Source: Atopobium sp. BS2
GTDB taxonomy: Bacteria; Actinomycetota; Coriobacteriia; Coriobacteriales; Atopobiaceae
Reading direction: 5' to 3'
DNA: 39,771 nucleotides
NCBI RefSeq assembly: GCF_000565075.1
Contig: NZ_JDFG01000027.1
Location: 1-39,771 of the forward strand
Part shown: positions 16,921-25,485 of the stretch, piece after piece
Layout of the letters: each line of letters opens with the position of its first letter
Numbering within the stretch: position 1 is the stretch's first letter
Notes under the pieces: generated by a model
Database searches by the model: none
Told to the model about the DNA's origin: nothing
What the model saw: only the letters and a program-made list of their open reading frames with translations
Translations under genes and position numbers: made by a program

Positions 16921-17922
16921 ATGAAGTTGGTAATTAAAAGATTTGGGCAGCTTACCGCTAAAGAGTTGTATCAAATTCTTTCTCTAAGAGCAGAAACGTT
17001 TATTGTTGATCAGCAGATTATGTACAACGATCTTGATAACGTTGATCAAGTTTCTACCCATGTCTTTTATCAAGATACTGACTCGGTAGCTGCATATTTG
17101 CGCATCATTGATTCAGGACAGTCCTATAACTCCCCTCTTATTGGGCGCGTATGCGTCAGTAACAAAGGTGCTGGTATTGGCTCAAAGCTGCTGCACGATA
17201 CCCTTGATTACCTGGCACAAGAAAGTAGTGCTTCCAAGGTGTTAGTTGAGTCGCAACTCAAAGCTCAGCCCTTCTACGAGCACGCTGGATTTACGCAGGT
17301 ATCTTCTAAGGTACTTGATCACTTTGGCGTCCTTCACCATGTGCTCTCCTTTGACCTTGATGCATATCGTCAGACGAGAAACACAATTAGCATTGATGAC
17401 GTGCACGTTTCAATCCGACCGCTTGAAACAGCCGATTTACGTGCACTGCAGAAGCTTAGCGTTGAGACATTTGTAGACACTTTTATTGACTCAAATACAG
17501 CAGATGATTTAGCAAGTTGCGTGGACTCGCTCTACAACACAGAAAAGCTTGCCCGTGAGCTTGCTGCTAAACACTCATATTTCTATTTTATTGAGGTAGA
17601 AGGTCAAGTAGCTGGTTACCTGAAGCTCAATACACGCTATGAGCAAACCGAGGGCCAGCGCGATGACTCACTTGAAATTGAGCGCCTGTATATTCTTCCT
17701 CGATTTAAAGGCCTACACCTTGGATCAAAGCTCATGAAATTTGCCCTTGACCTGGCAAAGGAGAAGGACAAACAACGTGTATGGCTGGGTGTCTGGGAAC
17801 ACAATGAGCCTGCTAAGGCGTTTTATTCACGTTGGGGATTCAAGCGCTTTAGTCAGCATACCTTCCCAGTAGGAAGCGATCCTCAAACAGATGAACTGTG
17901 GGAGCTTCTAATTGAGAACTAA
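16921..17922 (+). CDS. Two-domain GNAT acetyltransferase (ElaA-like plus PaiA-like)
   Basis: A 333-residue protein with two GNAT acetyltransferase units. Residues 1-150 resemble ElaA: LSLRAETFIVDQQIMYNDLD, then GRVCVSNKGAGIGSKLL as the acetyl-CoA loop and FYEHAGF at the end. Residues about 160-333 are a second GNAT of the PaiA/RimI type, with LEIERLYILPRFKGLHLGSKL as strand 4 and CoA-binding loop and AKAFYSRWGFKRF at the end. Both CoA loops look intact. The substrate is unknown; PaiA-type enzymes acetylate polyamines, and others modify antibiotics or proteins. The ATG follows GGGAGGGG. It is the only plus-strand gene inside the Bce-type module, and its 3' end overlaps the convergent small membrane protein gene by 15 bases. 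The arrangement suggests, but does not prove, a role in peptide resistance. Confidence 0.85.
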   Translation: MKLVIKRFGQLTAKELYQILSLRAETFIVDQQIMYNDLDNVDQVSTHVFYQDTDSVAAYLRIIDSGQSYNSPLIGRVCVSNKGAGIGSKLLHDTLDYLAQESSASKVLVESQLKAQPFYEHAGFTQVSSKVLDHFGVLHHVLSFDLDAYRQTRNTISIDDVHVSIRPLETADLRALQKLSVETFVDTFIDSNTADDLASCVDSLYNTEKLARELAAKHSYFYFIEVEGQVAGYLKLNTRYEQTEGQRDDSLEIERLYILPRFKGLHLGSKLMKFALDLAKEKDKQRVWLGVWEHNEPAKAFYSRWGFKRFSQHTFPVGSDPQTDELWELLIEN

Positions 17923-18156
17923 CGCAATTGCTGCTAGAAGGCTCATAGCCAAAAGTACATAGGTACTTACTTTTCTTTCTCTAAATTTAACTATCCTAAA
18001 AATTTGCAAGAGGAAGATGGAGAAAAAAATGCATGCACTTATCTGCTGTGAATAAGGGAATACTTCTGGATAAAAATGAATTGCCGTATTCAGTACGAGC
18101 AAAGCAGCTACGATGTAGTCTGCTTTGCTCGTATTTTCATTATTAATTAGTTTCAT
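17908..18156 (-). CDS. Small membrane protein coupled to the histidine kinase gene
   Basis: An 82-residue protein with three hydrophobic segments (YIVAALLVLNTAIHFY, ACIFFSIFLLQIF, YVLLAMSLLAAIALVL) separated by short basic turns (KFRERK). I do not recognise a family. Its ATG overlaps the kinase stop as ATGA, which strongly supports translation and coupling to the kinase. It may be an accessory of the sensory complex, or simply a small integral protein carried in the same transcript. The 3' end overlaps the convergent acetyltransferase gene by 15 bases, and there is no space for a terminator between them. Confidence 0.72.
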   Translation of the reverse strand: MKLINNENTSKADYIVAALLVLNTAIHFYPEVFPYSQQISACIFFSIFLLQIFRIVKFRERKVSTYVLLAMSLLAAIALVLN

Positions 18157-19193
18157 TTTAAATCCGTAAAAGACTGGTTGAACGTAATGGAAAAGGTTGA
18201 ACCTTTACCAATTGTACTGCTCACAGCCAGCTTAAGGCCCATCTTTTTACAGAGCTCATAGCAGAGATAGAGACCCATACCGGTAGATTTGGCGTACTTG
18301 CGTCCATTTTGGCCGGTAAATCCCTTATCAAAAATACGAGAAAGATCCTCTTCAGGAATACCGATGCCATTATCTTTAATGAAGAGAGTAGTTGAAGTAG
18401 TTCCTTCACGTGGCTCTGAGACAGAGGCAGAAATCCAAACGTTTTTCTCGCCAGGTGCAAGCTCTGGATTTGAATACTTTGCAGCGTTAATTAGGAGCTG
18501 TCGCAAAATAAATTCAAGCCATTTTGGGTCAGCCTTGACCACGTGGGCCAAATCATCAAAATGCGGAGAAACACCAGCGTCAATGAAGACGCGTGCGTTG
18601 TTTTTAAGAGCATCTTTTACGATGGACTGCAAATTGACGTCTCGAATAGAAAAATCTCGATCTACAGATGCGCTGCGTGCATAAAAGAGCGCTTGCTCTA
18701 CCAGAGTTTCAATCTTGGTAAGTTGCGTTTGCACGTCATCCATAGGTAGCGATGGATTATTCTGAGCAACCAAATGAGCTGCAGCGATGGGAGTCTTAAT
18801 CTCATGCACCCACATCTCAATGTACTCGCGATATTCCTTTGATCGCATATGCTCATCGGCAAGCTGATCCATCATAGACTTGGACATGCTTGAAAGTGCG
18901 TCTTTAAAAAGATGTTCTTCCAGCGTTGAAGGCGTATCCAGCATGGTAGGAACCAGATAGCTCTCTTTATCAGTTGCTGCTAAATTCTCAGCAAGCTGCT
19001 GGTAAAACCAACGACGATGAAAATAATCGGCTAATAGTGCCGCTGTTCCCACTACCCATAAAACCAAAATACAGTAGGCAATAGCAAACGCGTTAAGCCC
19101 AACGCCCTTAAGCATAAAGCCAATTAACGTGCTGCTAGCTATAAGCGCAAGAAAAAAGATAGTTCGATTTTTTAGATACTTAAAAAACGTCAT
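18153..19193 (-). CDS. BceS-type sensor histidine kinase, intramembrane-sensing
   Basis: A 346-residue kinase with two transmembrane helices at the N terminus (about 11-29 and 34-55) joined by only a few residues. This is the short-loop layout of intramembrane-sensing kinases that get their signal from a BceAB transporter. The H-box is IEMWVHEIKTPIAA with phosphorylated H130. The ATPase domain shows the N-box LLINAAKYS, G1 DNGIGIPEEDL and G2 STGMGLYL. It starts six bases after the response regulator stop and its own stop overlaps the next small gene, so all three are cotranscribed. The cognate transporter is presumably the ABC pair at 13843-16768. Confidence 0.93.
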   Translation of the reverse strand: MTFFKYLKNRTIFFLALIASSTLIGFMLKGVGLNAFAIAYCILVLWVVGTAALLADYFHRRWFYQQLAENLAATDKESYLVPTMLDTPSTLEEHLFKDALSSMSKSMMDQLADEHMRSKEYREYIEMWVHEIKTPIAAAHLVAQNNPSLPMDDVQTQLTKIETLVEQALFYARSASVDRDFSIRDVNLQSIVKDALKNNARVFIDAGVSPHFDDLAHVVKADPKWLEFILRQLLINAAKYSNPELAPGEKNVWISASVSEPREGTTSTTLFIKDNGIGIPEEDLSRIFDKGFTGQNGRKYAKSTGMGLYLCYELCKKMGLKLAVSSTIGKGSTFSITFNQSFTDLK

Positions 19194-19199
19194 GACAGC

Positions 19200-19871
19200 C
19201 TACTCAATAACGTAGCCAAGTCCGCGGCGTGTCATCACAAAGTCCTCAACGCCAATGCTTGCAAGAGTATTTCTAAGATGACTAATGTTGACCGTCAGCG
19301 TATTGTCATCAACAAACTCATCCGACTGCCACAGCTCCTCTTGGATACGCTGGCGAGAAACAACCGTTCCTGCATTTTGCATCAAAAGTGAAAGTATCCT
19401 GAGCTCGTTTTTGGTCAGCTCTACACTTTTCTGATTTGCAGAGACCTTACAGGAAGAAGAATCAAGCATCACACCTGCATATGAAAGCTTTGTTCCTGTT
19501 GTGACATCGCTATTTGCACGCCTCAAAACCGAGGTTATGTGCATAAGCAAAATCTGGGTGTTATAGGGCTTGGCGATAAAATCGTCCGCTCCTAACGAGA
19601 GCACCATAAGCTCATCAAGGTCTGTGTTTCTGCTGGTAACTACAATGATGGGAACGTTTGAGAGCTGTCGTACTTCTCGACAAATCTGTTGTCCGTCAAT
19701 GCCAGGAAGGTTAAGGTCCAACAAAACCAGGTCTGGATGAGCGGCAATAATCTGTTGAGGTACAGACTCAAAAGACGTGAGAGCCTGGGCCTCAAAGCCG
19801 TTTCTTTGTAGCAGGAGCACCAACTCTTGCTGAATCTGATGGTCATCCTCTACTACCAGGATTTTTGTCAT
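19200..19871 (-). CDS. OmpR/PhoB-family response regulator (BceR-like)
   Basis: A 223-residue regulator: receiver domain with acidic pocket VVEDDH, phospho-acceptor D52 in LVLLDLNLPGIDG and switch lysine in IAKPYN, followed by a winged-helix DNA-binding domain (about 125-223: VELTKNELRILSLLMQNAG, RQRIQEELW, VNISHLRNTLASIG). It is paired with the kinase encoded six bases downstream. The ATG has an AGGAGG site and sits 21 bases after tatD, so it may be read from the metG-rsmA-tatD transcript as well as any local promoter. It probably controls the ABC pair via the box at 16846-16862. Confidence 0.93.
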   Translation of the reverse strand: MTKILVVEDDHQIQQELVLLLQRNGFEAQALTSFESVPQQIIAAHPDLVLLDLNLPGIDGQQICREVRQLSNVPIIVVTSRNTDLDELMVLSLGADDFIAKPYNTQILLMHITSVLRRANSDVTTGTKLSYAGVMLDSSSCKVSANQKSVELTKNELRILSLLMQNAGTVVSRQRIQEELWQSDEFVDDNTLTVNISHLRNTLASIGVEDFVMTRRGLGYVIE

Positions 19872-19892
19872 ATGTGCTCACCTCCTGCTGTG

Positions 19893-20912
19893 CTATGCAA
19901 GTCCTACAAAGCGCTGGGCGTTTTCCCACAGTATGGTATACGTCTTCTCTTTGGGGATATCAAGTCGCTGCCAACGAAGCTCCGCCAAGCGCTCAACCGT
20001 GTGCACCACCATCGCTGGCGTGCACTCCCCTCCACGTAAAGGTTCTGGCGCCATGTAGGGGAAATCAGTCTCTGAGAGCAGTTGTGCCTCTGGACAGGAA
20101 ATCATTGCAGCTCGAATATCATCTGAGCGCTTAAACGTTGCTGCACCACCAAAGGCTACAAAACAACCAAGGTCTGCAAAAGGCTTCATGACCTCAGGAC
20201 CATCGGTGTAACAGTGCAGGTCACAGCCTGCCTTAGGCACACCCATACGGTTTAGTATTTCAAGCGCCAAATCATGAGCATGTGTATCATCAGCACCATC
20301 GCGTAGGTGTAGTTCAACGCGTTGATTGTGCTCGTGAGCAATGGAGAGCTGGCGCTCAAATGCTTGGCGCTGGACCTCTTCTGGAACCTCACAATACGGT
20401 CCAAAATCAAGGCCAATCTCTCCCACACCAACGCAAAGAGGGTGCTCAAGAAGCTCAAACAAGCGCTGTTCAGCTTCTTGGTTATAGTCTGGTGCACTAT
20501 AGGGATGCGCACCAACCACAAAATACGTGTGCTCAAACAAATACTCTGCAGGTAAATCGCAGGGTACGCAGAGATTTGCCTCAGCAAGCTTTGTATAAGC
20601 AGCGCGAGCCTGGCTCAGAGTATCCTCAAACCAAGCGATAAAAGTACTGGTGTCTGCCCACTTACGAGGGAACTCCGTTGCAATGTCTACGGGAACAATA
20701 AGCATGCGAACGCCCGCTGCTGCTGCTCGTGCAAGAGACTCTGCAGCGCTGTGCTCGTGGAGGCTGCCCAAATGACCATGGGTATCGGCAACAGGCGCCA
20801 AAACACGCGGAGCTGGACGAGGTGTGCCATAAATATCGTGGAAGAGTTGGCCATCAGAAAACGAAAGCGATTCCACTTCTTCTGCTGGTAGATGATGCTT
20901 TTTCTTACTCAC
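19893..20912 (-). CDS. TatD-family metal-dependent hydrolase
   Basis: A 339-residue TIM-barrel hydrolase of the TatD DNase family. The metal-binding set is visible: THGHLG near the N terminus, GEIGLDFG (Glu), ELHLRDG (His), DLHCYTDG (His) and SETDFPYM (Asp). Family members have 3'-5' exonuclease or deoxyribonuclease activity and are implicated in DNA repair or RNA turnover. It carries about 40 extra N-terminal residues before the barrel compared with short TatD proteins. Translation starts at a GTG (20912) inside the end of rsmA, with GGAG seven bases upstream. The order metG-rsmA-tatD is a common housekeeping linkage (tatD next to metG and ksgA in many bacteria). Confidence 0.9.
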   Translation of the reverse strand: MSKKKHHLPAEEVESLSFSDGQLFHDIYGTPRPAPRVLAPVADTHGHLGSLHEHSAAESLARAAAAGVRMLIVPVDIATEFPRKWADTSTFIAWFEDTLSQARAAYTKLAEANLCVPCDLPAEYLFEHTYFVVGAHPYSAPDYNQEAEQRLFELLEHPLCVGVGEIGLDFGPYCEVPEEVQRQAFERQLSIAHEHNQRVELHLRDGADDTHAHDLALEILNRMGVPKAGCDLHCYTDGPEVMKPFADLGCFVAFGGAATFKRSDDIRAAMISCPEAQLLSETDFPYMAPEPLRGGECTPAMVVHTVERLAELRWQRLDIPKEKTYTILWENAQRFVGLA

Positions 20913-21849
20913 TCAAAGGCTCCAAAGCAGCTGCAAGACAAATAAAATCTTGGCTGGTCAAAACTTCTGCGCGCACGGTAGGCGCAATTCCTGTGGCGAG
21001 AAACGCCTGGTCTAGCTTGTCTTTATCAAAACCAGAGGCGCTCATTGAATTACGAATGGTCTTTCTACGTTGTGCAAAGGCGGCGTCAATGACGCTCATG
21101 GTATGCAAGAGCTCTTCCTCAGAAAGAAGTTTGAAGGTCAGCGGGTTTCTCGCCTGGGTGCGATCAAGACGGACCACAGCAGAGTTAACGCGTGGTGGAG
21201 GCATAAAGTTGCCAGGACCCACTTCAAATCTGCCAGTAACCTGCGCAAACAAAGACAGCTTTGCAGTGTAAGCGCCATATGCCTTGGTAGAAGGCTTGGC
21301 GGCAATTCTGTCGGCTACCTCAGCTTGCACCATGACTACCGCTCGCTCAAGCGAAGGAAGCTCCTGGAAGAACTTGAGAATCAGCGTAGCTGCCACCTGA
21401 TATGGCAGATTAGACATAAACTTTGTTGGCATCGGAGCGCTCGATGCTGCGCTCTGAGCAACGGCAGGAAGTGCACTGTAGGCCTCAGCAAGCTTCTGCG
21501 GTGTAATTGCCAGAGCGTCTCCCATAACCAGCGCAAACGAGTCTGGATGAGGCTCTTTGCAGGTTACCGCCAAGACTTGCTCAAGCTCAGAGTCTGCCTC
21601 AAGTGAGCACACTGCGAGTGCGTTGTCAAGCAAGGCAACCGTAAGGGTACCCAGGCCGGGCCCAACCTCAACAATCACATCGGTAGGCTGAACCTCTGCA
21701 AGCTGGACGATTTTCTCGATAACGTGATCTTGCACCAAGAAGTTTTGACCCAGCCTATATTTGGTGGCAAGGCCAAAACGTTCCAGCGTTTCTTTAGTGG
21801 CGCGCTGATTAGCAAGCCACGATGTCTGATGCGATGCGTGCTCCGACAC
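20905..21849 (-). CDS. rsmA: 16S rRNA dimethyladenosine transferase RsmA (KsgA)
   Basis: A 314-residue SAM-dependent methyltransferase that dimethylates the two adjacent adenosines near the 3' end of 16S rRNA, a late quality check in 30S assembly. Motifs seen: GQNFLVQD (N-terminal KsgA motif), VEVGPGLGTLT (SAM binding) and NLPYQVA (catalytic NLPY). The start is a GTG at 21849, two bases after the metG stop, with a weak ribosome site, so it is likely translated by coupling to metG. A stretch of about 25 residues around AVAQSAASSAPMPT is inserted just before the NLPY motif, slightly lengthening the protein. Confidence 0.95.
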   Translation of the reverse strand: MSEHASHQTSWLANQRATKETLERFGLATKYRLGQNFLVQDHVIEKIVQLAEVQPTDVIVEVGPGLGTLTVALLDNALAVCSLEADSELEQVLAVTCKEPHPDSFALVMGDALAITPQKLAEAYSALPAVAQSAASSAPMPTKFMSNLPYQVAATLILKFFQELPSLERAVVMVQAEVADRIAAKPSTKAYGAYTAKLSLFAQVTGRFEVGPGNFMPPPRVNSAVVRLDRTQARNPLTFKLLSEEELLHTMSVIDAAFAQRRKTIRNSMSASGFDKDKLDQAFLATGIAPTVRAEVLTSQDFICLAAALEPLSE

Positions 21850-21851
21850 GA

Positions 21852-23462
21852 TTACTTGCTTGCAAGACGTGGGAATAGAGCGTCTCCCTTAGAGACAGCC
21901 AAACCACCCTGAAGCTTGCCCCATACGCACTCGCTACGGGTATCGGTAGAGGTAATCTCTGCCTCATCAAGGCTCATACGATGCAGAACCTCAGCAGACG
22001 TAGTAGGCATGAATGGCATAAAGAGATGTGCGCAAATGCGGATAGACTCAAGCAGCGTATAGATAATCTCTGCAAGCTCTGATGCGCGCTCTGGGTCTTT
22101 TGCCACCGTCCAAGGAGCAGCGTCCTCAATATAGTGGTTAGCTGCGTGGACAAGCTCCATAATGATGTTCTTAGCGCCAACGTAGTCCATCTTCTCCATA
22201 CACGCGGCGTAGCGGTCATAGATGCCCTCAGCCAGCTTACGCAGAGGATGGTCTGCAGCAACAGAAGATCCATCAAAAGTTGGAGTGACACCTTCAAAGT
22301 ACTTATCGCTCATATTAAGGGCGCGAGAAACCAAGTTACCCCAGCTATTTGCCAGGTCAGCGTTATAGACCTGCTCCATGCGCTCGAAGGAAATGCCAGA
22401 GTCCTCACCAGGAGTGACGTCGGTCATGAAGTAGTAGCGGTAGCCCTCAACACCCAGCAGGTCCAAAACGTCCTTAGGTGCAATGGCGTTTCCGCGAGAT
22501 TTACTCATCTTCTCAACAACGCCGGTCTCAGAGTTGCGGACGTTAAGGAAGCCGTGAGCAAAGATGTGCTCAGGAACTGCCTCACCAAGAGCCATAAGCA
22601 TTGCAGGCCAAATGACGCAGTGGAAGCGAATGATGTCCTTGCCGACAACGTGCATCTGAGCTGGCCAGAAACGCTTTCTCATAGCAGCAGCCTCTGGACT
22701 GTCATCACCGTAGCCAACAGCGGTGTAGTAGTTAAGAAGAGCATCAAACCAGACGTAGGTTACGTGAGACTCATCAAAAGGAACTGGAACACCCCAGTCA
22801 AAGCTGGTGCGGGATACAGAAATATCCTGGAGGCCAGACTCAACAAAACTGCGGACCTCGTTTGCACGGAAATCTGGCTCAATGAAATCTGGGTGCTGAG
22901 CATAGAGCTCAAGCAGTTTATCCTGGAATGCAGAGAGCTTGAAGAACCAAGACTCCTCAGAGACACGCTCAAGCTCACGATGGCAATCTGGGCAGAGGTG
23001 TGCGCCCTTGCAACCAGCCTCTTCGTCTGCCTTCTCTACCTGAGTCTCGGTGAAGAAGGTCTCCTCATGGATGCAATACCAACCATCGTAAGATCCCTTG
23101 TAGATGAAGCCTGCCTCACGCATGCGCTCCCACAGATACTGGACAGCTTTTACGTGGCGCTCATCGGTAGTGCGGATGAAGTCGTCATATGAGATATTCA
23201 GCTCTTCATAGAGTCCCTTGAAGAAAGGAACCTGCGAGTCACACCATGCCTGTGGAGACAAACCGTGATCAGCTGCAGCAAGAGCGACCTTCTCGCCATG
23301 CTCGTCCATACCGGTGAGGAAAAATACATCGTAACCAGCAGCGCGTCTAAAGCGAGCCTGGATATCGCAAAGCAGGGTGCAGTACGCAGTTCCTAGGTGT
23401 GGCTTTGCGTTGACGTAATAAATTGGGGTGGTAATAAAGTATGACGGCTTGGCCTCGGGCAT
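21852..23462 (-). CDS. metG: Methionyl-tRNA synthetase
   Basis: A 536-residue class I aminoacyl-tRNA synthetase. The HIGH-equivalent is PHLGTAY (21-27) and the KMSKS loop is exact at 318-322. A zinc knuckle is formed by C130, C151, C157 and C160 (CPDC). The length fits the short form of bacterial MetRS without the C-terminal tRNA-binding (EMAP/Trbp111) domain. It charges both initiator and elongator tRNA-Met. The ATG follows AAGGGAG. Upstream lie only 79 bases to rsmI, too short for a T-box leader, and the gene is probably part of the long minus-strand transcript. A 352-codon plus-strand reading frame antisense to it is a shadow. Confidence 0.96.
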   Translation of the reverse strand: MPEAKPSYFITTPIYYVNAKPHLGTAYCTLLCDIQARFRRAAGYDVFFLTGMDEHGEKVALAAADHGLSPQAWCDSQVPFFKGLYEELNISYDDFIRTTDERHVKAVQYLWERMREAGFIYKGSYDGWYCIHEETFFTETQVEKADEEAGCKGAHLCPDCHRELERVSEESWFFKLSAFQDKLLELYAQHPDFIEPDFRANEVRSFVESGLQDISVSRTSFDWGVPVPFDESHVTYVWFDALLNYYTAVGYGDDSPEAAAMRKRFWPAQMHVVGKDIIRFHCVIWPAMLMALGEAVPEHIFAHGFLNVRNSETGVVEKMSKSRGNAIAPKDVLDLLGVEGYRYYFMTDVTPGEDSGISFERMEQVYNADLANSWGNLVSRALNMSDKYFEGVTPTFDGSSVAADHPLRKLAEGIYDRYAACMEKMDYVGAKNIIMELVHAANHYIEDAAPWTVAKDPERASELAEIIYTLLESIRICAHLFMPFMPTTSAEVLHRMSLDEAEITSTDTRSECVWGKLQGGLAVSKGDALFPRLASK

Positions 23463-23541
23463 AATGACTCCCTTTGTGTAAGTTGCAATAACTTATCCAG
23501 TATAGAGCAAATGCTGGGCGCTCTTTGTGTTGGTATGGTGA

Positions 23542-24417
23542 TTATGCCTCGTGAGCAAGAATTGCCTGGTATGCCTCATCACGCGCAATACCAAACTTCT
23601 GAGCAAGCTCCTTGGCCAAGGCCGATTTTCTCGTACCAGAAGCAAGACCAGCCTCTATTGCATCTTCGAGCGAGAGCTGAGACTCGCCCGCTGCCTGCGA
23701 CGATGCAGAGGCAAGCTCTTCTTCTGTAGGAGCTGCGATAACCAAAACACACTCGCCTTTGAGGTTCTCTTTTGCAGCAAGTGTCTTAACAAGGCAAGGT
23801 GCCACGTCGCGTACCACTTCTTCGTGCAGCTTGGTGAGCTCCCTGACAAGAGCCACCTGCCTAGTTGGAAATACCTCGGCTATAGCCTCGACCGTTGCAG
23901 GCACCCTAAACGGAGACTCATACAGCACAATAGTGCCAGGAATTGCTGCAAGCTGCTGCAAGCGCTGAACAATCTGCCCATGCTTTCTAGGCAAAAAGCC
24001 TTCAAAAAAGAAATGGTCACTTGCCAGGCCCGATGCAACAAGTGCGCAGGTCACCGCAGAAGGGCCCGGAATAACCTCTGTTGCAAGGCCTTCTGAAAGC
24101 GCCGCATCAACCAAATGCTGACCCGGGTCAGAGATGCCTGGCATACCCGCATCTGACACAAACGCAACACGCTGACCAGCGCGAAGCCTCTCAAGTGTTG
24201 GCTCGATTTGCGACTCAATAATATTTTGATCACAGCGCTGCAGTGGCACATGAATGTCAAATGCCGAGAGGAGCTTTGAGGTCACGCGCGTGTCCTCACA
24301 TAAAATGACATCCGCTGCTGCAAGCGTTTCTTTAACGCGCGGTGACGCGTCCGAAAGGTTACCAATAGGCGTGCCCACAATAGACAGTTTACCTGCTAAA
24401 AGAGTAGATCCTGTCAT
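23542..24417 (-). CDS. rsmI: 16S rRNA 2'-O-methyltransferase RsmI
   Basis: A 291-residue tetrapyrrole-methylase-fold enzyme that methylates the ribose of C1402 in 16S rRNA. Diagnostic motifs: LSIVGTPIGNLSDASPR at the N terminus, ILCEDTRVT, FVSDAGMPGISDPG and VALVRELTKLHEE. The C-terminal tail (LEDAIEAGLASGTRKSALAKE) is the usual extension. The ATG shares its first base with the stop of the GH5-like gene upstream (TAATG), showing coupled translation. Confidence 0.95.
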   Translation of the reverse strand: MTGSTLLAGKLSIVGTPIGNLSDASPRVKETLAAADVILCEDTRVTSKLLSAFDIHVPLQRCDQNIIESQIEPTLERLRAGQRVAFVSDAGMPGISDPGQHLVDAALSEGLATEVIPGPSAVTCALVASGLASDHFFFEGFLPRKHGQIVQRLQQLAAIPGTIVLYESPFRVPATVEAIAEVFPTRQVALVRELTKLHEEVVRDVAPCLVKTLAAKENLKGECVLVIAAPTEEELASASSQAAGESQLSLEDAIEAGLASGTRKSALAKELAQKFGIARDEAYQAILAHEA

Positions 24418-25457
24418 TACTCGAGCATTCCCCTCTCAAACGTTGCAAGCGCAACGCGTGCGTCCCATGCAGCCAAAAATGCGGAGGTCTTCCAGGTCTG
24501 GAAGAACCATGCAGGACACGTATTGTACACTTTGAGCTGGCCGGAAGTGTAAATGCGCTCAAGTGCAATTCTTCCCTCTGCCGTCATAGCGCCGTCAATG
24601 CTTGGAAGTGATGCTGACCACTTACCCACCATGACCGGCAGACCGCCTGAAGCAGAAGTCTTCAAATACGCTTCGTTTTTATCAATAAGCTGCTGTACAC
24701 CGCGAGGACCCGAACAATCAATTCCCTCGCAGGGTTTATCAAGGTGAGCGTCGAGCCAAACGTTTTGATAGGCCTGCTGGCTCATAAAACGCCTAAATCC
24801 CTGAGGCCAGCCACCATCTGGAAGAATGACCACAGGCTCTTCTCCTGCCACAGATCTAATGGTCTCATAAGCACGGCGATAATAGTTTCTAAGCGAGTGA
24901 CCAGGAATACCATCTGTGAGCTTAAAGCCCTTGCGCACACGAGGCTTAACCTCATCGGCTACCTCAATGCCATAAAAACCGCTGCGGTGAGCGTAGTGAA
25001 GGGCAAGCTTATGCAGAATAGAAAGCGACTTCTCCCCAGAAATTCTCGTGCGCGGAGCACCGCCTGGCTGGTCATTCAAGCCATCAGGCAAACCTGGATT
25101 TACTGCCAGTACAAAAATAACGTGCAGGCCAAGCTCTTCTGCCCATTCAAGAGCTCTATCAAGCTCGGTAATGCAGCTAACATATGGAGTTCCTGCAGCT
25201 TCTTCATCAAAAACGTACCAAGGCACAGAAATTCTTACCGCATTAAAACCACGAGCGGCAATGCTGACAAAGTCAGAACTCTGAATAAATGAAGAACGAT
25301 GCGCTTTAACAAGAGCGTGGTAGTCCTCAACGCCCAGCGCTTTAATGAGCTGAGCTTCATCAACGCACCCTGTGCGTGCAAACGGCTCAGGAGTTACCCA
25401 CGGTTCAAGCGTAAGCCAACCAGTTAAATTGACACCCCGCAATGCTCCGTGAGCCAT
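24417..25457 (-). CDS. GH5-like glycoside hydrolase homologue lacking the nucleophile
   Basis: A 346-residue protein that follows the TIM-barrel pattern of GH5 exo-beta-1,3-glucanases: RGVNLTGWLTLEPWVTP, FNAVRISVPW, then GIEVADEVKP, LDAH and YNTCPAWFFQTWK. In active members the acid/base lies in an Asn-Glu-Pro motif; here it reads ADEVKP with the Glu (E169) kept. The nucleophile motif Gly-Glu-Trp-Ser reads GKWS, with Lys279 in place of Glu. The protein has no signal peptide. It is therefore probably not a standard glycosidase. The ATG at 25457 (MAHGALRG) is preferred to the TTG 18 bases upstream because GAGGTGG precedes it. It shares one base with rsmI and sits in the housekeeping transcript, so a cytoplasmic binding or regulatory role is possible (inference). 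Confidence 0.78.
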   Translation of the reverse strand: MAHGALRGVNLTGWLTLEPWVTPEPFARTGCVDEAQLIKALGVEDYHALVKAHRSSFIQSSDFVSIAARGFNAVRISVPWYVFDEEAAGTPYVSCITELDRALEWAEELGLHVIFVLAVNPGLPDGLNDQPGGAPRTRISGEKSLSILHKLALHYAHRSGFYGIEVADEVKPRVRKGFKLTDGIPGHSLRNYYRRAYETIRSVAGEEPVVILPDGGWPQGFRRFMSQQAYQNVWLDAHLDKPCEGIDCSGPRGVQQLIDKNEAYLKTSASGGLPVMVGKWSASLPSIDGAMTAEGRIALERIYTSGQLKVYNTCPAWFFQTWKTSAFLAAWDARVALATFERGMLE

Positions 25458-25485
25458 GAAATTCCACCTCGCCAAAAGATAAAAC

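Noticed and set aside
22134-23192. 352-codon plus-strand reading frame
   Set aside because: It lies entirely antisense to metG, whose catalytic motifs are all intact; no ribosome site or recognisable protein.
23463-23541. T-box or other leader before metG
   Set aside because: Only 79 bases separate metG from rsmI, too short for a T-box, and no specifier or antiterminator pattern is visible.
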